A stretch of 64,000 bases of DNA from Amphiura filiformis (Eukaryota; Echinodermata; Ophiuroidea; Amphilepidida; Amphiuridae). Positions 58,346 through 63,839 of the stretch are shown one piece after another (the first letter of the stretch is position 1; each line of letters begins with the position of its first letter). The notes below the pieces were generated by a model. The model made no database searches. It was not told the DNA's origin and saw only the letters and a program-made list of their open reading frames with translations. Position numbers and translations under genes: made by a program. The DNA is taken from positions 66,357,292 to 66,421,291 of the forward strand of contig NC_092628.1 in NCBI RefSeq assembly GCF_039555335.1, written 5' to 3'.

Positions 58346-58950
58346 CGCTATTATTATTAGTAGTAGTATATGTATTATTGTTATTTTTATTATTATGATA
58401 TCACTGTAACATTGTATAAAGTCACCTAAAATGAGTAAATAACAACACGAATTGTCTTCTTGTCATCCTGATTTCTGGTAGCGTCCATTAATTGTCCCGT
58501 GGGAACATACAGATGTGAAGAAACGAACCAGGCTAAATATCAGATGTGTTTATATCTGGATAAGGTGTGTGACGGTGAATTGAATTGCCCTCTAGGAGAT
58601 GATGAGAAACAATGTGGCAAGTATTGGAAGATATGGTGGGCCGATTGGAGTAACCAGCTCCTAGTTTTATAATTAGTGGGAACATCTTTCTTATCTATAT
58701 TCAAACGAATGTTAGTCGTTAAGATTTAATACTCTACATTACTTTCTGATTGGGCCAAATTAGCAAAACAGAAAAGATACCTTATTATTGTCAAATATTT
58801 GGGAATTTTCTTTAAAACAGATCACAAACGTTGCCCACCAGGATGCTATTGTCGTTACTCCCAAACAGTGTCAACAGTGTTACTTGTCACGTGTACTGAT
58901 GGATGGACATTAGATCTGATTGAAGGAATTCCACAATTAACTTATCAATT
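23470..58950 (+). CDS. Gene B: CUB/LDLa/LRR receptor, tandem paralogue of gene A (3' partial)
   Basis: Seventeen exons seen: 23470-23533, 23800-24162, 47471-47584, 48846-49211, 49450-49563, 49764-50126, 50561-50677, 51252-51601, 51810-51923, 52150-52521, 52602-52715, 52955-53326, 54645-54764, 56030-56398, 56670-56780, 58482-58616 and 58821-58950. Order: signal peptide-CUB-(LDLa-CUB)x6-LDLa-LDLa-LRR cap, about 1,229 residues. Phases match gene A throughout (1-1 for CUB/LDLa; the cap is 130 nt, phase 1-2). The last CUBs, LDLas and cap align one-to-one with gene A, so I infer that LRR and 7TM exons follow past 64000. Oddities: one frame break in the fourth CUB (51252-51601), a GC-AG intron after 58616, and a 23.3-kb transposon-filled intron after the first CUB. 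If the frame break is real, this allele would encode only a truncated secreted protein. Confidence 0.85.
23800..24162 (+). CDS. Gene B exon: CUB 1
   Basis: 121-residue CUB: ACNSKSITTLDVG, TPDHPAFYPPNTDCTW, DMLQIGYGLD, WMRFVTDN. Two Cys only. Acceptor ttttag, donor gtaagt, phase 1-1. Confidence 0.9.
24519..24830. mobile_element. 312-bp hAT-like MITE
   Basis: TIR of ~43 bp starting CACAGAGGAG and ending CTCCTCTGTG (CA...TG termini), flanked by 8-bp target duplications AGAATAGG (24511-24518) and AGAATGGG (24831-24838), one mismatch. An 8-bp duplication with CA/TG ends is the hAT signature. No coding. Confidence 0.8.
25103..26488 (+). repeat. Left arm of the giant TIR element
   Basis: Outer ~430 bp (to about 25530) is strongly inverted-homologous to 36100-36530; the patch at 26150-26488 is also homologous to the right arm. 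25530-26140 has no partner and may be an insertion. Confidence 0.75.
26489..28177 (+). other. Interior of the giant element, left of the Kolobok-like insertion
   Basis: Low-complexity G-runs at about 26610-26695 and a block of AAATTTT-rich repeats at about 27330-27480. One exon-like ORF at 27643-27785 (separate entry). Repeated AAAGAGTGA motifs lie at about 28100-28170. Nothing else identified. Confidence 0.5.
27643..27785 (+). CDS. Exon-like ORF of unknown identity inside the giant element
   Basis: A good acceptor (long T/C tract then TTATACAG) is followed by 46 codons, GREFCNYMYSLDERHSSW... ending GVKDMDIM and TAG. The incoming phase could be 1, as gene B's upstream exon leaves. Composition looks protein-like, but I recognise no family and an internal AAGT(T)GGACTACCT repeat is suspicious. 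Could be a captured host exon, an alternative terminal exon, or chance. Confidence 0.2.
28178..31396. mobile_element. Kolobok/T2-like TIR element, 3.2 kb, nested
   Basis: TTAA (28174-28177) followed by AGGGACCATTGAAAG; the right end CTTTCAATGGTCCCT is followed by TTAA (31397-31400). The TTAA duplication with an AGGG end fits the TTAAAGGRR terminus of Xenopus T2/Kolobok elements (recalled, not searched); piggyBac also uses TTAA but has CCC-type ends. Flanks rejoin cleanly (ACTCC-TTAA-AGAGTG). No transposase ORF; non-autonomous. Contains a SINE and many TAGGCCTA motifs. Confidence 0.75.
29244..29490 (+). mobile_element. tRNA-derived SINE nested in the Kolobok-like element
   Basis: The tRNA-like head GAGTTGGCGCGGTTG has a B-box-like CGGGTTCAACTTC. 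The body holds GCAGGTTTTCTTCGGGATCT, then CCAGTTTCCTCC, matching the 'gggttttctccgggtactccggtttcctcc' core common to SINEs of many marine invertebrates (from memory). It explains the spurious 105-codon ORF here. Confidence 0.6.
31397..34837 (+). other. Interior of the giant element, right of the Kolobok-like insertion
   Basis: Holds a short inverted repeat at about 31650-31690 (ACTTTTTGTGTCTTTTAT with its reverse), poly-G/poly-C tracts near 32265-32405, and the 200-bp tandem repeat at 32586. No coding evidence. Confidence 0.5.
32586..32985 (+). repeat. 200-bp tandem duplication rich in TTTACACA/GGGTAAAA
   Basis: Two copies offset by exactly 200 bp, both starting CAATGGAGGGTAAAATAA. Internally each is full of GGGTAAAA, TGTGTAAA and their inversions, and related sequence continues to about 33110. 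No coding. Confidence 0.85.
34838..36530 (+). repeat. Right arm of the giant TIR element
   Basis: Reverse-complement partner of 25103-26488 in patches. Contains a 13-bp duplication (GGGGGAGTTAGC) absent from the left arm near 36470 and the TTAA-flanked insertion at 35431. Confidence 0.75.
35431..35858. mobile_element. 428-bp TTAA-flanked MITE inside the giant element's right arm
   Basis: TTAA (35427-35430), then AGCCATATTATAACATTT; the right end AAATGTTATAATATGGCT is followed by TTAA (35859-35862). No partner in the left arm, so inserted after the arms formed. Kolobok-like or piggyBac-like by target site. Confidence 0.75.
36643..36805. repeat. Near-perfect 163-bp hairpin (foldback element)
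   Basis: Two ~79-bp arms around a 5-bp loop (GTTAG at about 36722). Centre: TTTAGCTCGAGAGCC / GGCTCGAGAGCTAAA. Arms match over almost their full length (AGTCAAGATAATCGCAC / GTGCGATTATCTTGAC). Confidence 0.85.
37160..38998 (+). other. Repeat-like spacer left of the nested elements
   Basis: G-rich and A-rich tracts (for example GGGGAGGGGAG near 37450, (GAGA)n at about 37760-37810, poly-T at 37840) and several TAGGCCTA palindromes. Short ORFs here are low-complexity. Nothing identified. Confidence 0.4.
38999..43169. mobile_element. 4.2-kb TIR element with GGGGTAATTGTGGCCCC ends
   Basis: Left end GGCGGAGACTGGGGTAATTG; right end AATTACCCCAGTTTCCCC, with TA on both outer sides. Extra inner copies of GGGGTAATTGTGGCCCC occur at about 39025 and 42955-42995. 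Contains the Kolobok-like element at 39418. No transposase seen. Confidence 0.6.
39418..42612. mobile_element. Kolobok-like TTAA-flanked element, 3.2 kb, nested
   Basis: TTAA (39414-39417) then GGGGGTACTACACCCAT; the right end ATGGGTGTAGTACGCCC is followed by TTAA (42613-42616). Length 3,195 bp, close to the 3,219-bp copy at 28178 but with different ends. No convincing ORF. TAGGCCTA motifs are abundant inside. Confidence 0.7.
43721..45556 (+). other. Unassigned part of gene B's long intron
   Basis: About 1.8 kb AT-rich; no coding signal, no clear repeat ends. Confidence 0.5.
45557..46204. mobile_element. 648-bp hairpin element, possibly Kolobok-type
   Basis: ~300-bp inverted arms: GAGCACATCAGACATATCGA on the left and its reverse complement on the right, meeting at CCTTTCATATCGAAGATATG / CATATCTTCAATACGAAAGG. 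Left border TTAA+GGG, right border CCC+CTAA, compatible with a TTAA site. A second, partial copy lies at 63398-63690. Confidence 0.75.
46326..46585. mobile_element. 260-bp MITE
   Basis: TIR starts CTATTGTTTATTATC and extends imperfectly for ~45 bp. The interior has a direct repeat (TTATCTAGATTCTTTTGTTT, twice) and an inverted GCGTGCAC / GTGCACGC. No target duplication resolved. Confidence 0.65.
46802..47253. mobile_element. ~450-bp hairpin MITE
   Basis: ~120-bp inverted arms: ACCCCCTTAAATAATGGCCA on the left, its counterpart on the right, through AATGCGTTGGAAGCA and ATTTTGACACACCTCATTTG. No coding. Sits 217 bp before the LDLa exon at 47471. Confidence 0.75.
47471..47584 (+). CDS. Gene B exon: LDLa 1
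   Basis: 38-residue LDLa: GSCYDGGLICIPGRQC, then CDGLPACFDGSDEFNC, with a strong SDE calcium site. Acceptor ttgttag, donor gtatga (weak), phase 1-1. Closest to a conventional LDLa, without the GYGCL motif. Confidence 0.88.
47838..48818. mobile_element. 981-bp mariner-like non-autonomous element
   Basis: TA (47836-47837) then CAGCGTGATACAAG; the right end TTGAATCACCCTG is followed by TA (48819-48820). Subterminal inverted homology is long (CATGTTTGTGACGCTTTTGT and partner). TA site and CAGGGTG end suggest Tc1/mariner. No intact transposase. The right border is 27 bp from the CUB exon at 48846. Confidence 0.7.
48846..49211 (+). CDS. Gene B exon: CUB 2
   Basis: 122-residue CUB: GCSRDAQFV, TSPNYPVSYPSNLNCIW, FDVLAIGIGN, SSFWISFTTDS. 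Two Cys only. Acceptor ttgcag, donor gtaatt, phase 1-1. Confidence 0.9.
49450..49563 (+). CDS. Gene B exon: LDLa 2
   Basis: 38-residue LDLa, VSCLTEEFQCMSW... ending CPDESDETQC; full acidic site. Acceptor tttttag, donor gtaagc, phase 1-1. Confidence 0.9.
49764..50126 (+). CDS. Gene B exon: CUB 3
   Basis: 121-residue CUB: PCREKYIEV, SPSYPEKYPNGLECEW, YDKLQIGIGPN. Two Cys only. Acceptor acttag, donor gtaagc after AAAT. The donor is followed at 50175-50250 by a GT/G-rich run (GTGTGTGG repeats). Phase 1-1. Confidence 0.9.
50561..50677 (+). CDS. Gene B exon: LDLa 3
   Basis: 39-residue LDLa: SCKPDEFLCASGFGCL ... CLDHSDEPDTC. Acceptor ctcgtag, donor gtaaac. The last bases of this exon and its donor form the first unit of the minisatellite that follows. 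Confidence 0.88.
50668..50965 (+). repeat. Degenerate ~45-bp minisatellite that copies the exon end and splice donor
   Basis: Units read GATACGTGTGGTAAACTGTT then AATGCTAACTTGTTGTAAACATC, about six degenerate copies, some truncated. The first unit overlaps the 3' end of the LDLa exon (GATACATGTG) and its donor (GTAAAC), so intact or near-intact GTG|GTAAAC donors recur downstream. Confidence 0.8.
50966..51251 (+). other. Intron of gene B
   Basis: AT-rich with a short CATC/GTC trinucleotide patch at about 51010-51045; no other feature. Confidence 0.6.
51252..51601 (+). CDS. Gene B exon: CUB 4 with a frame break
   Basis: Entered in phase 1 it reads FCGSEIIELQG, then loses frame. One frame over it continues ESAFTLYSPLYPDNYP, IYCQYF, LSVGLGTNIT, NTVTVNDSSIWITF, QPSEYYG. 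The exon is 350 nt, one short of a multiple of three, unlike every other CUB exon. The paralogous exon 5465 reads ITLQEEQTFVLYSP, placing a missing base at about 51281-51290. Sequencing error, disabling allele, or use of an internal acceptor (CATCGAG|CT, restoring phase but losing the first Cys) are the options. Confidence 0.8.
51810..51923 (+). CDS. Gene B exon: LDLa 4
   Basis: 38-residue LDLa: VSCLDEEFACASGYGCLNHT ... CIDESDDYNC (D replaces the final E of SDE). Acceptor ttggcag, donor gtaatg, phase 1-1. Confidence 0.88.
52150..52521 (+). CDS. Gene B exon: CUB 5
   Basis: 124-residue CUB: LLWCSDSHITLVDND, SPWYPRFYPLDIYCIW, YFAVGIGD, NTFIVNSSAIWMYF. Two Cys only. Acceptor tttcag, donor gtgagt. 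Colinear with gene A's CUB at 4062. Confidence 0.9.
52602..52715 (+). CDS. Gene B exon: LDLa 5
   Basis: 38-residue LDLa: VSCQEYETSCQDGALC ... CLDGFDESTC (F replaces S in SDE). Acceptor tttcaag, donor gtgagt, phase 1-1. Confidence 0.88.
52955..53326 (+). CDS. Gene B exon: CUB 6
   Basis: 124-residue CUB: GVCGEEIISLDLEEDLF, SPYYPNKYPTSLFCVW, FLHIGRGHNIS, NSITINGTEAWVTF, VEWTRYYG. Two Cys only. Acceptor ctttag, donor gtatgt. Colinear with gene A's CUB at 5465. Confidence 0.9.
53582..54581. mobile_element. 1.0-kb mariner-like element
   Basis: TA (53580-53581) then CAAGGTGTCCCAGAATGATT; the right end AATCATTCTGGGACACCCTG is followed by TA (54582-54583). The CAGGGTGTCCCA terminus and TA site are typical of mariner-type elements. 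Interior ORFs are short and show no clear transposase; probably non-autonomous or decayed. Confidence 0.75.
54645..54764 (+). CDS. Gene B exon: LDLa 6
   Basis: 40-residue LDLa: VPCRSSEFRCHSGYGCLSRS ... CNDKSDELKSVC. Acceptor ttacag. Donor taken as GCT|GTACGT, which keeps phase 1. Colinear with gene A's LDLa at 8017 (VPCKTSEFTC). Confidence 0.85.
54765..56029 (+). other. Intron of gene B
   Basis: About 1.26 kb. A small inverted pair (GGATCACGCT at 55559 / AGCGTGATCC at 55638) is the only structure noticed; ORFs here have no recognisable domain. Confidence 0.5.
56030..56398 (+). CDS. Gene B exon: CUB 7
   Basis: 123-residue CUB: EVCGQQFHTV, SSPGYPAQYSNNIHCQW, FELERGFDTLMIGG, LTGTVRLHT, GKGFRVNI. 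Two Cys only. Acceptor catccag, donor gttagt. Colinear with gene A's CUB at 8524. Confidence 0.9.
56670..56780 (+). CDS. Gene B exon: LDLa 7
   Basis: 37-residue LDLa: VACTADEIDCGGGFC ... CNGFNDCLNYVDEENC; the SDE is VDE. Acceptor caacag, donor gtatgt after A, phase 1-1. It has no counterpart in gene A, where the last CUB is followed by only one LDLa. Confidence 0.85.
56870..58050 (-). mobile_element. Penelope-like retroelement remnant (GIY-YIG endonuclease end)
   Basis: The minus strand from about 58050 reads SPKQDPLQTAEAIYEIP, then CPKIYIGETGRLFGT, the GIY-YIG motif carried at the C-terminus of Penelope-like elements. Beyond the inserted hairpin (57211-57803) the same domain resumes with EIHKSATVEHVAGQTHVI and EEARMFAQDAEKTTR. 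Only the 3' part is present and it is degraded. It lies in the intron between the last two LDLa exons of gene B, antisense to it. Confidence 0.75.
57211..57803. mobile_element. 593-bp hairpin MITE inserted in the Penelope remnant
   Basis: Inverted arms of >200 bp: CATTCCAGATAAATACAGCA on the left and TGCTGTATTTTTCTGGAATA on the right, through TAGCTAAATCCTAATCCTTTAG and TTTGGCCAA. It splits the GIY-YIG domain, so it is younger than the Penelope copy. Target duplication not resolved (GTGA is present on both sides). Confidence 0.8.
58267..58345 (+). repeat. (ATT)n microsatellite
   Basis: About 26 uninterrupted ATT/TTA units. The poly-Ile ORF here is an artefact. Degenerate TTATTA continues to about 58395. 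Confidence 0.95.
58482..58616 (+). CDS. Gene B exon: LDLa 8, next to the LRR cap, with a GC donor
   Basis: 45-residue LDLa: TSINCPVGTYRCEET ... CDGELNCPLGDDEKQC. Acceptor ctggtag. The donor is GTG|GCAAGT, a GC-AG intron with an otherwise perfect consensus; no nearby GT keeps the frame. Colinear with gene A's LDLa at 10416. Confidence 0.85.
58821..58950 (+). CDS. Gene B exon: LRR N-terminal cysteine cap (last exon in window)
   Basis: 130 nt, phase 1 in and 2 out: DHKRCPPGCYCRYSQT, VTCTDGW, LIEGIPQLTYQL. Same length, phases and Cys pattern as gene A's 10891-11020. Donor gtaagt at 58951. The following 72-nt LRR exons were not found before 64000. Confidence 0.9.
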
Positions 58951-60129
58951 GTAAGTATTATCATAACGTGTGTTTTATGTCGACGCTGAATGGGATGCAC
59001 CATGAGCTATACGCTTGCGAAGTGATCGGATCAATTACCATAGCAATAGGTGAAAACAATTTTTAAATACATTACGCTGCACTACAAGTAGGCATGTCCA
59101 CTAAAAATTGAAGTACTTTTAAATTGATTCAGACCTAACTTATTGGCTGGGAATTTATGAAAGAAACATTTTGGCGTTTAAATAATCTTAATCGGACGTT
59201 TCATTCCAGAGATATGGCCTTTCGAGTGTCACGGTTTTATATAGGGCTGCTAGAACATTTTAAAAAAGTTAAAGTCCAAAAAGGAATACTAACAGAAAGT
59301 GCAACTTTAAGGTACTTTTTCTTAATGTATTTATTAACTAGCGTTATCTGGAACATGATATTTGCTTATAACAACATGAAAATAAGATCATCCTGAAAAT
59401 TTAATCAATTTTGTTGACATACAACCAAAAAATATAAGACCTCAAAACCCATGGTTTGTTTGGTGAAACTCAAGCATGATCATAGATGGCCGCCATGGAA
59501 AATATCTCCATAGAGGAGATGAACAATAAGTGCATTATTTCAAATGAATAGCGGTAGTCTTAAACATTGTTCAATCTTTTAAGGTCAGCACATTTTATCT
59601 TCAAAAATTATTATATTTCATCATGGCATAAGTTTGGTAACATTAATCACTACCAATTTTGAGAAATTTGCTCCAACTCGAAGGTTATCTTTACTACATT
59701 GAGCAATACACTGTGTGTGCATGGAAGCCATGATGGATAGCATATGAAATGGACATGGTAGTGAGAAGTGCACGGGGAAGTGCATGATTTGAGATGGGCC
59801 GCGGTAGGCTTAAACATTCTTAAATTTCTTAACATCCTGTACATTTTGTCTTCAAAAATAGTTAAATTTTATGAGTATGTAAGTTTGCTTGTCTGATTCA
59901 CTCCAAATTCGGAGATAATTGCGTTTGAACACCTGATGCACTGAATGGTGTCACTTCAACTTGTTGTAGTTCTCATCTCATTAAATTTTTCATTAAAAAA
60001 AGTTGATCTCTTCATGAAGGAAGGTCCTCTCTATTTACTGGCCAAACAGGAAAAAGTTTGGTTAATGTTTTCTGGTGGAATCAGGAATTTCATGAAACAC
60101 CCTGATATAGCATGTATGTAGTTACTCCA
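58951..60129 (+). repeat. Gene B intron with an imperfect ~245-bp duplication
   Basis: About 59470-59690 and 59718-59935 are loosely similar (ATGGCCGCCATGG / ATGGAAGCCATGA, GGTAGTCTTAAACATTGTT / GGTAGGCTTAAACATTCTT, TCTTCAAAAAT), an old direct duplication. The block ends near a CACCCTGATATA motif. No exon recognised. Confidence 0.5.
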
Positions 60130-61732
60130 TTTCCGGAGGTTCTGCGCCCGAGCGCAAAACCTCCAAAACCGGAGGTTCTGCGTATAACGTGCGCAGAAAC
60201 TCCGTTTTGGAGGTTTTGCGCATGGACGACAGTGACTATTATTATAGTTAATAAACCACCACAGCGTGCGCAAAACCTCCAAAATCTCCAACCGTCCGAT
60301 ATTGGAGTTTTTGCGTATCAAAACTAACATTATAATAAATGTTTAAACATGCTTAACTTCATTACTTTTAGTATACGCAAAACCTCCAAAATCGGAGTTT
60401 TTGCGCCCGTCGCAAAACCTCCGATATTGGAGTTTTTGCGTATCAAAACTAATATTATAATAAATGTTTAAACATGCTTAACTTCATTACTTTTAGTATA
60501 CGCAAAACCTCCAAAATCGGAGTTTTGCGCCCGTCATAAAACCTCCGATATTGGAGTTTTGCGTATCAAAACTAACATTATAATAAATGTTTAAACATGC
60601 TTAACTTCATTACTTTTAGTATACGCAAAACCTCCAAAATCGGAGTTTTTGCGCCCGTCGCAAAACCTCCGATATTGGAGTTTTTGCGTATCAAAACTAA
60701 TATTATAATAAATGTTTAAACATGCTTAACTTCATTACTTTTAGTATACGCAAAACCTCCAAAATCGGAGTTTTTGCGCCCGTCGCTAAAACCTCCGATA
60801 TTGGAGTTTTTGCGTATCAAAACTAACATTATAATAAATGTTTAAACATGCTTAACTTCATTACTTTTAGTATACGCAAAACCTCCAAAATCGGAGTTTT
60901 TGCGCCCGTCGCCACAACCTCCGATATTGGAGTTTTTGCGTATCAAAACTAATATTATAATAAATGTTTAAACATGCTTAACTTCATTACTTTTAGTATA
61001 CGCAAAACCTCCAAAATCGGAGTTTTTGCGCCCGTCGCAAAACCTCCGATATTGGAGTTTTTGCGTATCAAAACTTATATTATAATAAATGTTTAAACAT
61101 GCTTAACTTCATTACTTTTAGTATACGCAAAACCTCCAAAATCGGAGTTTTTGCGCCCGTCGCAAAACCTCCGATATTGGAGTTTTTGCGTATCAAACTA
61201 ATATTATAATAAATGTTTAAACATGCTTAACTTCATTACTTTTAGTATACGCAAAACCTCCAAAATCGGAGTTTTTGCGCCCGTCATAAAACCTCCGATA
61301 TTGGAGTTTTGCGTATCAAAACTAATATTATAATAAATGTTTAAACATGCTTAACTTCATTACTTTTAGTATACGCAAAACCTCCAAAATCGGAGTTTTT
61401 GCGCCCGTCACAAACCCTCCGATATTGGAGTTTTTGCGTATCAAAACTAATATTATAATAAATGTTTAAACATGCTTAACTTCATTACTTTTAGTATACG
61501 CAAAACCTCCAAAATCGGAGTTTTTGCGCCCGTCGCAAAACCTCCGATATTGGAGTTTTTGCGTATCAAACTAATATTATAATAAATGTTTAAACATGCT
61601 TAACTTCATTACTTTTAGTATACGCAAAACCTCCAAAATCGGAGTTTTTGCGCCCGTCGCAAAACCTCCGATATTGGAGTTTTTGCGTATCAAAACTAAT
61701 ATTATAATAAATGTTTAAACATGCTTAACTTT
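60130..61732 (+). repeat. Palindromic satellite, block 1 (~124-bp unit, about 12 units)
   Basis: Each unit has two hairpins: CGCAAAACCTCC-(6)-GGAGTTTTTGCG with loops AAAATC and GATATT, separated by CCCGT, then a spacer ATTATAATAAATGTTTAAAC and ATGCTTAACTTCATTACTTT. The first ~200 bp (60130-60330) is a diverged version. Units are about 97% alike. No coding. Confidence 0.95.
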
Positions 61733-62190
61733 CGGTATATGTGATGCAACCTCATTGAAACCTCAATAATATATTCAAGTCATTGCAATTGGGACATCAT
61801 TTGTCAATATACGTGTGATCTGCCGACAATAAACACCGCTAATGAGTTTCCTATTCACCTTGGCTTATCTTATAGGAGAGTAAGACGCTCTTTATGGGAT
61901 TAGCTTATAAGACGCTCTTTATGGCAACAATTATTCCTACTTTACCCAAGGTTATTTAGGATAAGCCAAAGTTTATCGACGTTCTTTTGAATTAGTCATT
62001 CATGCAGCACTTTTAAGTTTCATGAAAGTTTTGGCAAATATAAAAAGAAAGGGAAATATTGTTAAGATTTAACCAAAAAATAATGATAAAATAAAGGATA
62101 ATAAAACATATTTCAAGTTGAATTAAATGGTGGATTTGCGTATCCACACGAATAGCATAATTATATATTTAAACTTCCGAAATGTAATAT
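61733..62190 (+). repeat. ~460-bp duplicated segment, copy 1
   Basis: Starts CGGTATATGTGATGCAACC and ends ACTTCCGAAATGTAATA; about 97% identical to 62908-63366. Contains an internal direct repeat TAAGACGCTCTTTATGG (twice) and an inverted pair CTTGGCTTATCTTATAGG / TTATTTAGGATAAGCCAA. Separates the two satellite blocks. Confidence 0.9.
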
Positions 62191-62828
62191 ACTTTTAAAC
62201 ATGCTTAATCTTAATTACTTTTAGTATACGCAAAACCTCCAAAATCGGAGTTTTTGCGCACGTCGCAAAACCTCCGATATTGGAGTTTTTGCGTATCAAA
62301 ACTAATATTATAATAAATGTTTAAACATGCTTAACTTCATTACTTTTACTAGTATATATACGCAAAACCTCCAAAATCGGAGTTTTTGCGCCCGTCGTAA
62401 TACCTCCGATATTGGAGTTTTGCGTATCAAAACTAATGTTATAAAATTGTTTAAACATGCTTAATCTTAATTACTTTTAGTATACGCAAAAAATCCAAAA
62501 TCGGAGTTAAATGTTTAAACATGCTTAACTTCATTACTTTTACTAGTATACGCAAAACCTCCAAAATGTTTTTGCGCCCGTCGCAAAACCTCCGATATTG
62601 GAGTTTTTGCGCATCAAACCCTAATATTATAATAAATGTTTAAACATGCTTAACTTCATTACTTTTAGTATACGCAAAACCTCCAAAATCGGAGTTTTTG
62701 CGCCCGTCATAAAACCTCCGATATTGGAGTTTTGCGCATCAAAACTAATATTATAATAAATGTTTAAACATGCTTAACTTCATTACTTTTAGTATGTACG
62801 CAAAAACTCCAAAATCGGAAAACCTCCA
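62191..62828 (+). repeat. Palindromic satellite, block 2 (about 5 units, more degenerate)
   Basis: Same unit as block 1, but with truncated units (for example around 62480-62520) and loss of stem parts, so this block is less homogeneous. Confidence 0.9.
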
Positions 62829-63366
62829 TTTTTTTTAAATTGAATATATCGGACCCCTTGAAACGTCGATAATGTATTCAAGTCATTACAATTGAGAAAT
62901 CCTTTGTCGGTATATGTGATGCAACCTCATTGAAACCTCAATAATATATTCAAGTCATTACAATTGGGACATCATTTGTCAATATACGTGTGATCTGCCG
63001 ACAATAAACACCGCTAATAAGTTTCCTATTCACCTTGGCTTATCTATAGGAGAGTAAGACGCTCTTTATGGGATTAGCTTATAAGACGCTCTTTATGGCA
63101 ACAATTATTCCTACTTTACCCAAGGTTATTTAGGATAAGCCAAAGTTTATCGACGTTCTTTTGAATTAGTTATTCATGCAGCACTTTGGAGTTTCATGAA
63201 AGTTTTGGCAAATATAAAAAGAAAGGGGAAATATTGTTAAGATTTCACCAAAAAAATAATGATAAAATAAAGGATAATAAAACAAATTTCAAGTTGAATT
63301 AAATGGTGGATTTGCGTATCCACACGAATAGCATAATTATATATTTAAACTTCCGAAATGTAATAC
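62829..63366 (+). repeat. ~460-bp duplicated segment, copy 2, with a short partial repeat in front
   Basis: 62908-63366 matches 61733-62190. In front of it 62850-62905 is a diverged repeat of the copy's own start (TTGAAACGTCGATAATGTATTC versus TTGAAACCTCAATAATATATTC). Confidence 0.85.
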
Positions 63367-63397
63367 TTTTTTCAAATCCAACGGTCAATTGAATTTT

Positions 63398-63690
63398 GGC
63401 CTTTCACAGGAAAATCCATATATTCAATACGAAAGGTCAAATTGATCGTCGGTTTTTCATCCCAGCTACATACACTTTAAGTACATATCAATAGATGTAG
63501 AAAGTTTACTTTGAGAACTGTTAAATATCAATCTCTATAAAAATACCAATCTTTAATTATTTGCCATATAATGTGAATTAAATCTCAAAATTATTTGATA
63601 TCAAAATGAAATTCAGTATGTCTGATGATGTGTTTTCATGTCCCACAAAAAATACTGTCCAAACGTTCATACCCTATACCCTTTATAGAT
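63398..63690 (+). mobile_element. Partial copy (one arm) of the 45557-46204 hairpin element
   Basis: Shares CAATACGAAAGGTCAA, TTGATCGTCGG, CATCCCAGCTACATACACTT, TATTTGCCATA and ATACTGTCCAAACGTTCATA with the right arm at 45900-46200. Confidence 0.75.
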
Positions 63691-63839
63691 TGTCATTTAG
63701 CATGTTTAGGCGACGAAAAAAGAAAACCGTGTTCTATACGGGCCCAACCGACCCAGATTTTGAACAAATTGGGGGAACAATTCCGGTATAAATGATCGAA
63801 TGCCGACCCAACTTTAGTAAATTTCAAGGACATTTTTTT

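Noticed and set aside
58209-58409. Poly-Ile ORF
   Set aside because: Artefact of the (ATT)n microsatellite.
60130-62828. CRISPR array
   Set aside because: Regular palindromic repeats, but the spacers are the same in every unit and the context is an animal genome; it is a satellite.
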